DNA of 64,000 nucleotides from Berberis thunbergii (lineage: Eukaryota; Streptophyta; Magnoliopsida; Ranunculales; Berberidaceae): contig QNQO01005785.1 in assembly GCA_003290165.1 (NCBI GenBank), forward strand, positions 744,001 through 808,000, in the 5' to 3' direction. Both the position numbers and the translations under genes were made by a program. Every line of letters starts with the position of its first letter. Position 1 is the stretch's first letter. Shown piece after piece: positions 34,631 to 46,740 of this stretch. The notes under the pieces are model-generated. The model saw only the letters and a program-made list of their open reading frames with translations, was not told where the DNA came from and ran no database searches.

Positions 34631-35780
34631 GCAGCCATTTGAGCCTTTAAATAGACTTTTTCTTTGCAAACCCCATCTCCAATACCTACTCCAGTTAGGG
34701 AGTAATATCCCATACTATTTTTATCCTTACCCAATGTCTCTGAGAATGTGTATGGTTGATATATTTTTGGAATGGGCAAATAAAAAAAGAGTTGAAACTA
34801 GATATTTCATGAATCCTCGGGACTTAAATGTTTTATAGTGCAGAAGGGGAAAACATGTCAAAAAAAAAAAGATAAATGAAAAAAAAAATTAATGCTTCGA
34901 AAAAAATATATATGAAGAATTTCGAAGGAAGAAAAATTAACGGTGTACAACATTGGTTTATTCTTCATAGCCCAACGTGCTTATTAATTAAAGGGTGTAT
35001 CCATTCTTAGAGAATTTTCTCGTATCCCTTTCTATTCTTGTTAGCCAAAATCTTAGCCTCATTACAACCTAATAAAGACCTAATTGATCTTAAGTAAAAG
35101 TTTGGTTCATAGATGTGGAAATTAAATTGACAAGAACTATGACTTATGATTCAACATTCTCAAAGTAATTGATATTCCTGTCCATGTGATCATATTCATT
35201 TCATATTTTAAAAGTCCGTTTTTCATGATTATTATATGTGAGATATTTGTGTTTCCATAATTTATTATCTTTCTCACATATAAACTGAGTGATAACTAAC
35301 CAATCTCTGAGTGATTCTTTTCTGAGTGACAAAAGAGATTTGTAATCGAAGCGTACTATTCAAAGGTTATCTAATCGTATCTTTACTGAGAAAAATAAAG
35401 TTATGTTGATAAGGCTATGCACACACACACTTCGAGTTGAGAATAATTGATGAAATTTATTTAACCTTTGGGTACTATTAAATCGTTGTTACACTCGTTG
35501 ATTTATTATTCTGACAATGTTAATTGTTTTCTGAAATTTTTGGTAATTAGATTCTTACCCTGAGGATAATAGATCGAGTGATCAAGTTACCATGTTTTGG
35601 ATATTTATTGAGTCATAATGTTTGTGGGTAACATTTCTGGAAACCCTCACGAGACTATAACTTGTCCACTAGAGGTAATCTAGGGGTTTAAAGCCTTGTT
35701 GCACGTTTAAGGTAAGTGCAACCGATTATTCCTGCGAAAGTGAGTTAGAATTTTATTTTTGTTGTTTTGCTCGAGGACTA
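34631..35780 (+). other. Non-coding 3' region of the Athila-like element, right part
   Basis: Continues the 3' region up to the polypurine tract. Nothing coding recognised. Confidence 0.55.
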
Positions 35781-35785
35781 GCAAA

Positions 35786-35804
35786 ATATAGGTTTGGGGG
35801 TATT
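35786..35804 (+). other. Athila-like element polypurine tract
   Basis: TATAGGTTTGGGGGTATT lies directly before the 3' LTR TGATAGTC. It is the usual plus-strand primer site of this group. Confidence 0.85.
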
Positions 35805-37085
35805 TGATAGTCACGTAATTATTACATAATATATCCCTTAATTTATATATGTTAGTGTTTCGATTATTATATTTCATTCTAATTATTTCATTTTCATGAT
35901 TTTGTAGGAATTTGAGCGTGAACGATGAAATCGCATTAAGGCGACAATTTAAGGAATAATTAATTGGTTGATTCTAGCGGTGGTACAAAGTAGAGGGTCA
36001 CATATCTAAACCTAACCCAAATAAACCTAGGTCCACCTAATTTAACCTAAGCCCAAACCCAAAAAGCTAACCTAAAAACCCAAGCCCAACGCCTTTTGGA
36101 GAACCCAAGCCCAAGAAAATAGGAGAGCCATATTTAGGTTTCTTTCTTCCCTTCTCTGAGGTCTCTCTCTTTTCCTATGTGTGTTTTCTTCCTCTCTTTT
36201 CCAGCCACCACGCCAATAATCCTAGCTCGATAAGAGAACAGACAGTGCGATCATCCCGCCACCACCACCTCCTCCTCGTCCTTCACCATCAGCCGTCACC
36301 TCACCTTCCTACCTCACCAGCTCTTCCTCGCTCGCTAGGGAGATGCCACACCCTGTCCCTGTCGCAAACAACCACCATCCACGACTCCCCTGTTCCTCTC
36401 TTCTTCCCTTGTTTTCGTGTTTCTCTCTTCACCTCGCCACCGTCCAGCATCCACACCGCCGAGCACCACCATCAGACGCCACCACCTCTTCCTTCATGTT
36501 TATCTATTTCTCAGCCACTGCCCTGTTCCACCGCGCGACAGAGCTCCACCGCCCTGTCTCCCTCCTCCATTCTCGCCCTCTTCGGCCTCTCTCTCTGTTA
36601 ATCCTTCTCCCGTCCCTCTCTCTCTCTTACAAAGACCGGAGCTCGTCGAGGGAACAAAGAGCTCGCGAGGAGTAGCGGAAACAGGGAGCGCCTCCCTGTT
36701 CCTATTCCTCATTCGCGTATTTTTCTCTCTCGTTGTTTCCTCACCCTCTCTCTGTCTTCTTGCAGGTAACGAAGCAATTTGGAGAGAAGACGAAGGAACT
36801 CATGAGGAGCGCGGCTCATTGGAGACGAAGGCGCAGTGAAAACGCGTGATTTATGGCGGGAGCCAACTGTTTTTCAAACAGTTGGCTATTGGCACCTCAA
36901 GATCCTGCAAGAGTCACCACAACAGACTAGCAGTCTTTCTCGAGATGCGCGTTCATGCTGAGATGGATTTCACTGATGCTGTGACTACCATCACCATGAT
37001 ATTCTAGACCCCGCGCCGAGGCAAAGATGAAACCACAGGGTTTCCTAGAGTTTGTGTATTTGAATTTATTGTTTTCTATATACTT
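35805..37085 (+). repeat. Athila-like element 3' LTR, first part
   Basis: Matches the 5' LTR from its first base up to TATATACTT, where LINE-A is inserted; it resumes at 45621. Confidence 0.92.
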
Positions 37086-37930
37086 TTTTATTTTTATTAA
37101 ATAAACCTCCAGTGGGGAGGGGAAGCTATGGAATGCCAGACCTTTATTACTAGGATAAAATTCTGTTACAGATGTCGGGGGTACATGACGACTTTACCTG
37201 AGATTGAAACCAATGAAAATACATCATTAAAATCAATAAAAAAAACTCTCCTAACTCATACACATTCAACTTCATATTGTATAGCTAAAAATATGCTAGC
37301 ACTAAATGAACATAATGCGTCAACCATTCTCTAAGTCTCACTAGCATCAGATTAACGCCTATGTCAATTTGCAACTAGCATCAGAAGAGCAGCAATAGGA
37401 AGCATAAAACACTCTGTTTTGCAGCAGAGAGCACTCTGTTTTGCCACAGTTTGCACTTTGTTCCAGCAATCCAGCCAGCTCCACACCGTCCTGAAAAAGC
37501 TTCACACCAAAGCTTCGCAGCAGAGGGCATTCTACTTTCCAAACTTACGAATTGAAAAACAGACACAAGTGCGGAGACTCTGTCAAAGAAATTTTGCACC
37601 TTTTTTTTGCAAAGACAACATCTACTCCTCAATTTGCACAACGCTAATCCAAAACTGTGTTGACGACACAGCAAACACCCGGACCATGCTGCAACCAACA
37701 TGTTCCATATGTAATTTATGACCACATGTAGAGTATAATTATTCCTATCTAAGCCATCCGCAGAAAAAAGCAAATTGCGAAAAGGCACATGCAGATAGAA
37801 TACCCTTTTACAAAGTGGCATCCATCGCAATACCGTGGCATCCTTAACAACACCGACCAACACTAAGCCACTTTAATCTTCCACTTGAGCTCATATCTAG
37901 CAAACTCCAAACACCAAAAAGCATAAAACA
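37086..37930 (-). other. LINE-A 3' UTR
   Basis: Non-coding sequence from the A-rich tail to the LINE-B insertion. Open frames here (37381-37863 minus, 37419-37721 plus) have no recognisable domain. Confidence 0.65.
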
Positions 37931-37947
37931 ATATCAGTTCTTCGCAA

Positions 37948-39150
37948 AAGTGCATATCATGCTTTTAGAGAAAAGAAGCCGTTAATTCCCTGGACTAAGC
38001 TGGTCTGGTTCAAGGGACGCATCCCCAGACACAGTTTTATTGGATGGCTGGCTCTATCAAACAGATTAAAAACTCAGGACAAGCTGTTACAGTGGGGAAC
38101 CATCCCGACCTCTTTATGCTGCTTCTGTAAGTTGGCTCCTGAGAATGAAAATCACCTTTTCTTCAGCTGCTCCTACACAAATCAGGTCTGGTCATATACG
38201 CTCAGATTTATGGGATTCAATCATCATCCCCGCAGTTGGACGGATGAAATTCATTGGTGCTTGCAGACATTCACAGGAACTGACCCGAAATCCATTGCTC
38301 AAAAGCTGATGTTAAATGCAACATTGTACCATTTATGGTTAGAGCGAAATAGAAGAATGTTTGACAGCCAAGAGATCGCAGCTAAGGATCTCTGTCCGAA
38401 AATCTGTGATGATGTTAGACTGCGGTTGATCGTTATGGAGCTGGAAGTGGAGGACACTCCTCATAACCGTACCTTCTTTAATAGATGGAATATTGACATC
38501 AAATACAAAATTAAGGACAGCACATGGCACACTTGGCTTCGGCCTGATCCAGGGTGGGTGACGATTAATTCAGATGGCTCGTTGCAAGATACGATGGGAG
38601 GATATGGAGCGCTCATTCGCGATCAGCAGGGCACTGTCTTAGCAGCTGCAGCAGGGTCATCTCCAGGGAAGTCTGTAATTATGCATGAGCTGCAGGGAGT
38701 TGAAACAGGGCTGAAAATGGCAATTTCTGGACAGCATAGGAAGCTGCTCATCTGCATTGATTCAGCCAATGCAGTCCAGTACATCAATACGGATAAGGCT
38801 CCTCCGTGGGAAGCGAAACATACCATGCGAAGAATCAAAGATATGCTGAAAATGTTTGAAGTTTGCAAAGTGGTTCATGTAGCTCGGGAAACTAATAGAG
38901 CAGCAGATAAGTTGGCAGCTCTATTGCCCAACTCGTCATTCATTGACGTCATTCCTAGCTCTTTTGCAGAAGATCTAAAGAAGATTATCTTTGAGGATGC
39001 TAGTGGTAGAAAATATTTGAGAATGTAACGATCTTTTTTCTTAATGATTTCTTGTATTTGTGTCTGCAATGTTTTTTCCTTTTGCTTTTCTGTGGTCTGG
39101 GGAGCCCATATAAACCCCAAGCTTGCTTTTCAAAAAAAAAAAAAAAAAAA
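37948..39150 (+). mobile_element. LINE-B: 5'-truncated L1-type LINE in the 3' UTR of LINE-A
   Basis: Flanked by the perfect 17-bp duplication ATATCAGTTCTTCGCAA (37931-37947 and 39151-39167). It ends in 19 A residues (39132-39150). Only the last part of ORF2 (zf-RVT and RNase H) was copied, and that part is fully open, so this is the youngest element of the nest by position. Confidence 0.92.
37972..39028 (+). CDS. LINE-B ORF2 C-terminal part: zf-RVT and RNase H, intact frame
   Basis: Open without a stop from about 37972 to TAA at 39026-39028. The zf-RVT domain reads WFKGRIPRHSFIGWLALSNR, then CCFCKLAPENENHLFFSC, with the C-x2-C and H-x4-C ligands. A linker follows. The RNase H domain starts PGWVTINSDGSLQDTMGGYG (first catalytic Asp), has E in MHELQGVETGLKMA and D in LLICIDSANAVQYI, and near its end VVHVARETNRAADKLA supplies the last Asp. 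All RNase H catalytic residues appear present. There is no RT or endonuclease, so it cannot move itself; expression would need an outside promoter. Confidence 0.85.
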
Positions 39151-39269
39151 ATATCAGTTCTTCGCAACAGCTTTAGTTAACATGTTCATTTAGCATCCGA
39201 GAGTCGTACATATGTTGTCTTATTCTTATCAAGAATAATTAAGGACCTTATTCTTTTAGGCCACGCGTC

Positions 39270-42200
39270 CTAGGAATAAGTTCTAGACAATAGCTCCACT
39301 TGCGTCAATCTAGCCAATGCATTTGCCCTTGAATTAGTCTCCCTGAACATGTGTATACAGTACCACGCCAATGCCTTACTCATATTCCTAATCTCCCTCC
39401 ACCAATTGCTAAGAAACCAGGGAATACTAGCTTCTTGGCATATCCATCGTTTAACCAACATAGAATCCGTTTGAATCACACAATTTCAAATTCCCAGATC
39501 AACACAAAATTTTAAACCGTCAAACAAGGCCCTCATCGCTGCAGAGTTATTTGATCCTTCACCAAAAAAACACTGACTAGTTGCTACAAATTTGCCCTCG
39601 TCATTTCTGATAACAAATCCGCCAGTTGTAGTATTCTCCACACAAGACCCATCAACATTTAGCACATACCATCCTGTAGGAGGGAAGGCCCAATAGAGTA
39701 CTCGAGGAGGAAACATTTTTATAATCTTTTTCTGTATGCCCAACCTGCTGAGCAAAGCTCCATTGGTTTCCTTTCTTTTAGGAATAAATTTTTTTGCCAC
39801 ACACTTAATCCAAAAATGAACTTTAATAATCACATAGCATGGCAAAACCTCCTTTCCCTCAAATTTTTATTTGTTTCTCTGGATCTAGATTTCCCATAGG
39901 ATGAAAAGTGGAGTGAGGTGGATGAGGGTGCCTGACAACGAAGATTTCTTCGCTTTCCTAAACCACGCCTTAAGCATTGTGAAAACTTCAACCGGTCTGT
40001 GAATGTGCATGTCAAACACCAAATCAAAGTGTCCCCACACACTTCTTGCTAAATCGCTTTCCAGGAAAAGATGTTTCATAGTTTACTCCCCAGATTGTAA
40101 ACAACATACACATTTAGACGCGAGTTGGAAACCAATTCTTCTAACTTCACCATCCATAGGTAATGCCCTTTTAATAATTTTCCATATGAAAATAGAGATT
40201 TTAGAAGGCAATAAAGGATGCCATATCCAATTCCAAAAGTCATCTTGTGTCCCTCTCTATCACCTAGAATTTTGCATACTGAACTAATCGAAAAGCCACC
40301 ATCATTGTTTGGTATCCAAATTCTAGTATCTCGGTCACCAACTTCACCTTTGACTATTGTCTTGTAGAGCTCTTGAGCTTTTCTTTGCATATCCGTATTT
40401 AGCATTATGAAATTCTCCCTGTGCATTTTCCTTAGGGAAGGCCAAGTGTCATATGTTACCACCTCCTCATTTTTGCTGAAAATTTCATCCTTAGCCCATT
40501 GTTCTTCAAAGAAACTCACCGTGCCTTTAGAGATCCGCCACGTGGAGTTTTCAACTATAAAATCTTTGTGCACCAACAACTCTTTTATGAACGGAGACGC
40601 CCCAACTTTAAGTTCTTGCTTTCTGATTGAAACCCCATCTTGCAAATATTTACGCCTTAGATAAATTGCCCATAAAGAGTTTGTAGTTATAAGATTCTAA
40701 AGCGACTTAATTTGAAAAGCTCTGATGATATCATCCAAACTTCTAACGTTTAGACCACCCTCCTCCTTTGGAACACTGATTTTATTCCAAGCTATCCATT
40801 TCCTCTTATGTCTCCCATCATGATCTCCCCAAAAGAAGTATGCAATCATTTTCTGAATAGATTGTAGGATCTTAATAGGGACGACTGTAGCTGCGATGGA
40901 ATAAATTGGCATTGACAGTAAAACATGTCTTATCAGCGTCAATCCACCCCCTGGCGACAAAAGTTTGGCTTTCCAACCCTGAATTCTTTGCTGGATTTTA
41001 TTTACTAAGGTTTCAAAGAAAGAAATTTTGCATCTACCTTGATCAATGGGAACGCCAAGGTATGTGAACGGAGATTGCTTGTAGACAAATCCTATCCTCA
41101 ATTTGATATCAATTATTTTTTCTGCACGGACTTTCTCATCAATAATGAAAGAGCTTTTTTCAATATTAACTTTCTCTCCTGAAACCTGACAATATCTATC
41201 TAGAAACTGCATACATCCTTCAATGGAATTTTTCTTGCCATTCAGAAAGATCAATGTATCATCAGCATACAAAATGTGGGTGATCGGGGTGGCCATCCTG
41301 GGTGTGTGATAGAAGCCAATTTCTCCTCTACGAAAAGCTCGAGAGAGCCCTCTGCTGCAATAACAAAGAGAAAAGGGAATAGCGGATCCCCTTGACTAAG
41401 ACCTCTCAAAGATTTAAAATATCCGTCATACCTGCTTTGCATCAACACCGAGAACCCGCAATGAGTAATGCAGTTTGAAATCAGGTGACATATTCTGTTA
41501 TTGAATCCGAATCTGCGCAAGACTGTCAAGAGGTATCCCCATTCAATTTTGTCATACTCCTTTTCCATATCCAATTTAAATATTATATTATTTCCATGGA
41601 CTTTTTCCCCAATCTCTCTCATCATTTCTTGTGCCAACCCAATGTTTTCTGAAATGAGTCTCCCCTGAACAAAGGCTCCCTGCCCTAGAGAAATAATATT
41701 TGGGAGAAACTTGGCCAATCTCAGACTAAGAATTTTGCTGAAAATTGTGTATACCACATTGCACAAACTAATAGGCCTAAAATCAGAATAAGAGACAGGT
41801 TCTGCAAATTTAGGAATAAGAGCCAAAAATTGGAAGAAAAGATACTTGACAGCGCATGACAAGCAAAAAATTCCTTCGCAGCTTCCCAGATGTCGAGGCC
41901 AATAATATCCCAGCAATTCTGAAAGAATCCAGCTGTGAAGCCGTCCAGACCCAGGGCACTATTATGGGGAATACTAAAAACTGCTTGCTTGACTTCCTCT
42001 AACTCTGGCCTCTGCATGAGTGTATCACAATCCTCCTATCTAATCAGACTCAGAATGCAATCCAAGAGTTCTGGATCATCTTTATGCTCTCCCGATGAAA
42101 GCAAGGATCTGAAAAAATTATTAGCTTCCAAAATAATATTTCTCGGATCCGTGATTAAATTCCCCGCCATATCATGAATTTTGGTAATAACTCTTTTTTT

Positions 42201-43318
42201 CTGTTTGGTTGTAATTGATGTAAAAAAGAATTTAGTGCATGCATCTCCTTCTTTAAATTCCTTTTCACCTGATTTTTGTTTCTAGTAAATTTCCTCTCGC
42301 ACCAACGCCAGTTTAAGTTCAGCCTGACATCTGTTCAAATTAGTCATATCACTTGGATCCCAACCCTGCATTAGGCTGAATTCCAGTCTTTCAATTTCAT
42401 CCTCCAACCTTCTAATAGTACTAAAAATATTCCCAAAGGTTTCTTTATTCCATATCTTTAAAGCTCCTCTAAGGCGCTTAAGTTTGGGGGCCACACTATA
42501 CATAGCCCTATTGCCTTCTACATCAGCATTCCAATTTCTTTCAACAAATCCTAAGAATCCATCATGAGTTAGCCACATACTTTGAAATCTGAAAGGAGAC
42601 ATACCTGCTCTCTATGACAATGGCAAAGAAAGTAACAAAGGTGCATGATCCGAACAAACTCTAAGTAAATGATCAACTAGAGCGTGCTGCATTACAGTTA
42701 ACCAGTTCGAATTCCCCAGAAAACGATCCAATCTAGCCTAGGTTCTGTCCTCCCCTCTTTGATTGTTACACCATGTGTATTTAGGTCTTTCAAACCCACA
42801 ATCAGAAAGCCCGCAACTCGAAATACAACTGGAGAATTCTGTCATCGCCAAAAGATTAGGAGGGCGTCCTCCTAATTTTTTGCCGCCTTCAACAATCACA
42901 TTAAAGTCTCCACCAATGATCCATGATTCATACATACCCATTGCAATGTGTTCCATGTCTTCCCATAAACTTCGCTTCTCTTGTACTGAACACTTTGCAT
43001 ATACAAAAGAAATGAAAACACGATATTGGAAAATAGAAAATGATTTTTACAGTGCATTAATTGATTCGTGCTGAGCAGTACGTCCACTTTTAAATTATTA
43101 TCCCAGAAGAGCCAAATTTTACCACTGTACTCATCATTCGTTGCAAAGCAAGGTAGGTTCACCTTACTTGCGATCTCCATGTGTCTTGAAGATTGAATCA
43201 TAGGTTCCGCAATAGAAAGTAACCTTGCATTGTTTTCTTTAACCAACTTTTTGAGTCTACATCAGGTCGCCCGGTTACCAACTCCCCGTGCGTTCCAAAA
43301 CATGATGTTATCTATCAT
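39270..43318 (-). pseudogene. LINE-A ORF2: endonuclease, RT, zf-RVT, RNase H
   Basis: Starts MIDNIMFWNARGVGNRAT at 43318. The endonuclease continues RLLSIAEPMIQSSR and IIGGDFNVIVEGGKKLGGRP. RT runs about 41916-40700 with FRPISLCNVVYTIFSKILS, GLSQGDPLFPFLFVIAAEG and an intact catalytic Y-A-D-D (41258-41269). Zf-RVT traces lie at about 40650-40000. RNase H at 39700-39270 has YVLNVDGSCVENTTTGGFVI, CVIQTDSMLV and FRETNSRANALARL. Several frameshifts and stops (first at codon 19) prevent function, but every domain is present. Confidence 0.88.
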
Positions 43319-43416
43319 TACTAACACTTGGGGTAGTCATGTTTCTCGTCACTTTTCGAGATCCCACCACCGGTCCGTTCTTAGAACTTTTTTTTTTTTT
43401 TTCTTTCATCTTGACC

Positions 43417-45246
43417 TCACCCGAATGGTGACATTTTAGCATCGGATTCATTATCCGACACAGCGTCACAGTTTAACCTTTTACCATCTCCATGCACCTG
43501 AATTTTGTGGTCAATTGCGTCTTCAGCCTGGTCCTGCAAATTATCAGGGTACCTAGTAGCCTCTGTTTCACCAATCATCAGCTGATTTTGCTCAATCGTA
43601 CTCTGTTTCGGCATCTGATCAAGCATACTCTGTTTCGGCATATGAAATTCACAATTTTTTAGCTTGTTCGCTTTTGAGTCTAGCATATCCTGCAGTATAT
43701 TATTCCCTAACTCTGATGTGATCAGTTTAGTCCCTGGTCGTTGGATATTCCCTGGCCTCTTCGGTACCCTAGGACCGTCAAGAGCCGACCACTGTATCGC
43801 CTGCTGCTCTTCTGTTTCAGCAGGAATTCTTGTCTGCTGCTCCTCCATTTCAGCAGGATTAATAGTAGGTATGGCGCAGCCTGACATACTACCTTCTTGT
43901 GCGTTATTTGAGCTACTATCCCTTACAAACGGAAAGATCCACAGTGGAGCCACATTCTCGGATCCTTCTTCAGATTTAGCTTCATCACAATTCTTCTTCA
44001 ACATTGTCATTTTAATTTCACTCGTTGTGTAGCCGACTTCTTTTGAAACCTCTTGTGTATTTTCAAACTTATTCTTACTCATCTTCTTGTTTTGGTCCTC
44101 CATCCTGCGGTCCTATTGGGTTTTTATTACTTCATCATTACCCTCCCCAATTCCTTCCGAATTTTCTTTCGCTAAGACAACGTATTTGTTCGCCGAAATC
44201 ACATTCTCAAATTCTTTTCCCCTTGTACTCTCCTTGGTTTCTTTTACAAGTGCACTATTGACCTCGACTCCTTGAGAATTTTTGGCTCCGCTGGTTCCTA
44301 TTTTTCCATTTGCTTTTTTTCCATTGCTTTTTTGGCAACCGGGACATACTTTCGCTTTTTCACATGTTGATCTTGCTTTTCTTCAAACTGAGTTTGTTTT
44401 TGCTTGGCCTTGTCTAGAGACTTTATTTCTTTATTGCTTTCTCCATCCACTTGAGATTGTTCTCGCTTCCTTCCATCCAATTTTCTGCAATAGTCCTTCT
44501 CATGCCCAATTAGAGAGCAATGATCGCAATATTTGAATCCTAGATACTCAAGTTTTTGCCAATATCTTCCATATTTGGGACTCTCAAGCCAAATCCTATG
44601 TGAGAGAGGTTCAGAGACTTCCATCTCTACGCACATTCACGCGACTTTTGGGTGAGCAAAGTATCTTGTACCATCATCAATCCGAAGAAAGTTACTGAAG
44701 GAATCGCCAATCGCCTTCATGATTACAGGGAGAAAGAAGGCGAAAGGAAGGTTAGGGGTTCAATCCATAATGGTGCCAACCCCGGATCCGCCCGTAGGCT
44801 AAAACCAGGATGCCAACGAAACATTTTATATCTAACTCCCCGAATCTCGTAAAGGAATCCTTTGATAATACTTTCTTGACTTCATCTTCATATTGTAAAT
44901 AAACCATCACATGCCTAGGATCAATGAGACCCATTATGAATTCACCGGATATCCCCCAAGATCTATGAATGGAGTCACTTATCAAATCTAGCGACGACCT
45001 GAAACTTGAGAATTTCATAACTACAATATGATTAGAAACATGAGACTGACCTCTTGCAACATCCGAATCGGATAGCCTCAAAGCCGGACTTCCTTCTTTC
45101 CTAAAGGTCGTGGAATCCGTCGGCTTGTCATCAAGATCATCCTTAATTGCCTTCCCAAGAACCTGCACAAAGGAGCTCCTAGAAGATCCGTCGTCCTCCA
45201 TGCCAGCCGCATGGGCAACCCCCTTGGCTAGCTGTGTCACCTCCAT
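43417..45246 (-). pseudogene. LINE-A ORF1: nucleic-acid-binding protein (DUF4283 region and CCHC knuckle)
   Basis: Starts MEVTQLAKGVAHAAGMEDDG at 45246. The DUF4283-like region reads SFRSSLDLISDSIHRSWGIS and YLQYEDEVKKVLSKDSF. A zinc knuckle YCDHCSLIGHEKDYC (C-x2-C-x4-H-x4-C) lies at about 44500-44540. A long charged tail (44103-43417) contains two EEQQ repeats. A frameshift near 44750 and stops near 44637 and 44290 break it. It would bind LINE RNA if intact. Confidence 0.82.
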
Positions 45247-45613
45247 GGAAAAACCTATCCGCCTCTACCCTCTAACGGACTAGATCTTCTCCCTGGATGT
45301 AGGGACGACAGAGATTGAAAGATGAACCCAACCAGCTCTTTTGATTGCCAAGAACTAGAATCCCAGGCAACAACTCGACGTACAGGAAACAAAATGACCA
45401 GCAACTCAACCAAGCAACACGTCCAGGAACTGGGGCTAGGTTGAGCGACAAGTAGGGCGTCAACCAGGATGACGTCGGCCAAGCGGGCGACGACCGATCG
45501 ACCTAGGGAATAGGGATGCGGCGACAACTTTAGGTTTTTTACTTTTCAACGGTGGAGATTGTCTCCCAAGATCTTGGAATGGTTATGATTGGAAGGAATC
45601 AAATTGGAACGGT
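45247..45613 (-). other. LINE-A 5' UTR
   Basis: From the ORF1 start to the 5' end of LINE-A at the TATACTT duplication. GC-richer than its surroundings; no coding domain. Confidence 0.6.
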
Positions 45614-45620
45614 TATACTT

Positions 45621-46172
45621 TAACATTAAACACAGTTGATTTCTGAGTTTCAATAATATCCTTTCACCGATTATATCCGGATTAATTATCTAGACTAGTT
45701 GATAGTTAGAAGTACCCTTTATTGATATTCAAAGCCTGCTTTAAACAATTAATCTGAATTTGTGATTGTGTGTGCCGTTAGAAGACACACAATGCTAGGG
45801 GTTTATATCTTTGCTGAAATCAATTGCGAACTTAGATTAATCTTTAGGTTAGTCATGTTAATTCTTGAAAACAATAATTTGGATTACACAAATCTTGAAC
45901 TGGTGGTGGATTCGATGTCTCGGTCCCCTCTCTTATCATCCTATCAGTTTAAATTTAGTTGTCAATTTAGTCTCTTAATTTTAGTACTTTACATCTGCTA
46001 TAACCCCCAACTCTAAATTAGTTCAAATAAGTCTTAGAATTCGATTGTCCGTCAATCCCCTTGTGGGATTGACCCGTATTTGCCACTGTCTAGTAGTTAG
46101 ACAGCAGTGTACTTGTGGTATTACAAGTAGGGTTTATTAGCTTATTAATTTAGGTTAATAAAAACTCCACCA
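45621..46172 (+). repeat. Athila-like element 3' LTR, second part
   Basis: Continues the 5' LTR match from AACATTAAAC to the end AAAACTCCACCA. It is followed by the target duplication GTTAT and then Tat-1 coding sequence. Confidence 0.93.
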
Positions 46173-46177
46173 GTTAT

Positions 46178-46740
46178 GGGGGCATAGCTGATATCGAGTT
46201 GCCCAAGTTCTATCGCCCATTTCACCATTCTCCTCGATAGATCTGGTTTGTGCAATACTGACTGAAACAACAGTTCGGTCAGAACCATGATTGGGTGTGC
46301 TTGGAAGTACGGTTGTAGTTTTCTTGACGACACAATCAGGGCGAGCACCAATTTCTCTAGGGCTAGACAATTGATTTATGCATCGACAAGTGTTTTGCTG
46401 ATGTAGTATACTAGTTTTTGCACGCAAATTTTCCCATACTAGCGCTGAGCTTACCGCGTGGTCGAACACAGATAGATATAGGTACAATGTTTCCCCCGTG
46501 TTTGACTTCATTAGTAGCTCTGTGCTCCCCATATACGTTTTTAGGCTTTGAAAAACTTCTTCGCACTCTATATTCCATTCGAATGTCTTGTTTCCCTTTA
46601 AAATTTTGAAAAAGGTCAGACATTTGTCTAATGATCTGGAGATGAATCTGTTTAGTGCTGATATTCTTCCATTAAGACTTTGTACACCTTTTACGTTCTT
46701 TGGTGACTGCATGTTGAGAAGTGCCTGCATCTGCTTTGGA
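46178..46740 (-). pseudogene. Tat-1 RT-RNase H connection and RNase H, upstream half
   Basis: Reads MQALLNMQSPKNVKGVQSLN, RISALNRFISRSLDKC, then FEWNIECEEVFQSLKTY and LYLYLSVFDHAVSSALVWEN, the usual gypsy RT-to-RNase H connection. It is interrupted at its left by the Athila-like element. Confidence 0.82.

Larger units (their letters stand above)
37086..45613 (-). mobile_element. LINE-A: nearly full-length L1-type LINE nested in the Athila-like 3' LTR
   Basis: Flanked by TATACTT at 37079-37085 and 45614-45620. It lies in reverse, with its A-rich 3' end at the left (AATAAAAATAAAAAAG on the minus strand). ORF1 is at about 45246-43417 and ORF2 at 43318 to about 39270, followed by a 3' UTR of about 0.9 kb into which LINE-B has inserted. 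Its own length is about 7.3 kb. The 5' LTR of the host element (29892 region) shows the uninterrupted target, so both junctions can be checked inside this window. Confidence 0.88.
28602..46172 (+). mobile_element. Non-autonomous Athila-like LTR retrotransposon nested in Tat-1
   Basis: Flanked by the perfect 5-bp TSD GTTAT (28597-28601 and 46173-46177). The 5' LTR is 28602-30444. The 3' LTR is split into 35805-37085 and 45621-46172; lengths of 1843 and 1833 bp agree. It has PBS TTTTGGCGCTGTTGCCGGGG, a gag-like ORF with one in-frame stop, a non-coding 3' region and a PPT, but no protease, RT, RNase H or integrase. It contains an RTE fragment (33848-34613) and LINE-A (37086-45613). Without these it is about 8.3 kb. 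By eye its LTRs differ by about 7% over a 190-bp stretch, less than those of its host Tat-1. Confidence 0.9.

Noticed and set aside
36179..36839. Three overlapping P/S/H-rich ORFs
   Set aside because: Same low-complexity part of the 3' LTR of the same element; no domain.
37381..37863. 160-codon minus ORF with many cysteines
   Set aside because: It lies in the 3' UTR of LINE-A. The cysteines are irregular and arise from GCA-rich repeats; no zinc-site spacing.
46155..46730. Possible independent gene (191 codons, minus)
   Set aside because: It is the RT-RNase H connection of Tat-1 and joins in order with RT to its right and, across the nested element, RNase H and integrase.
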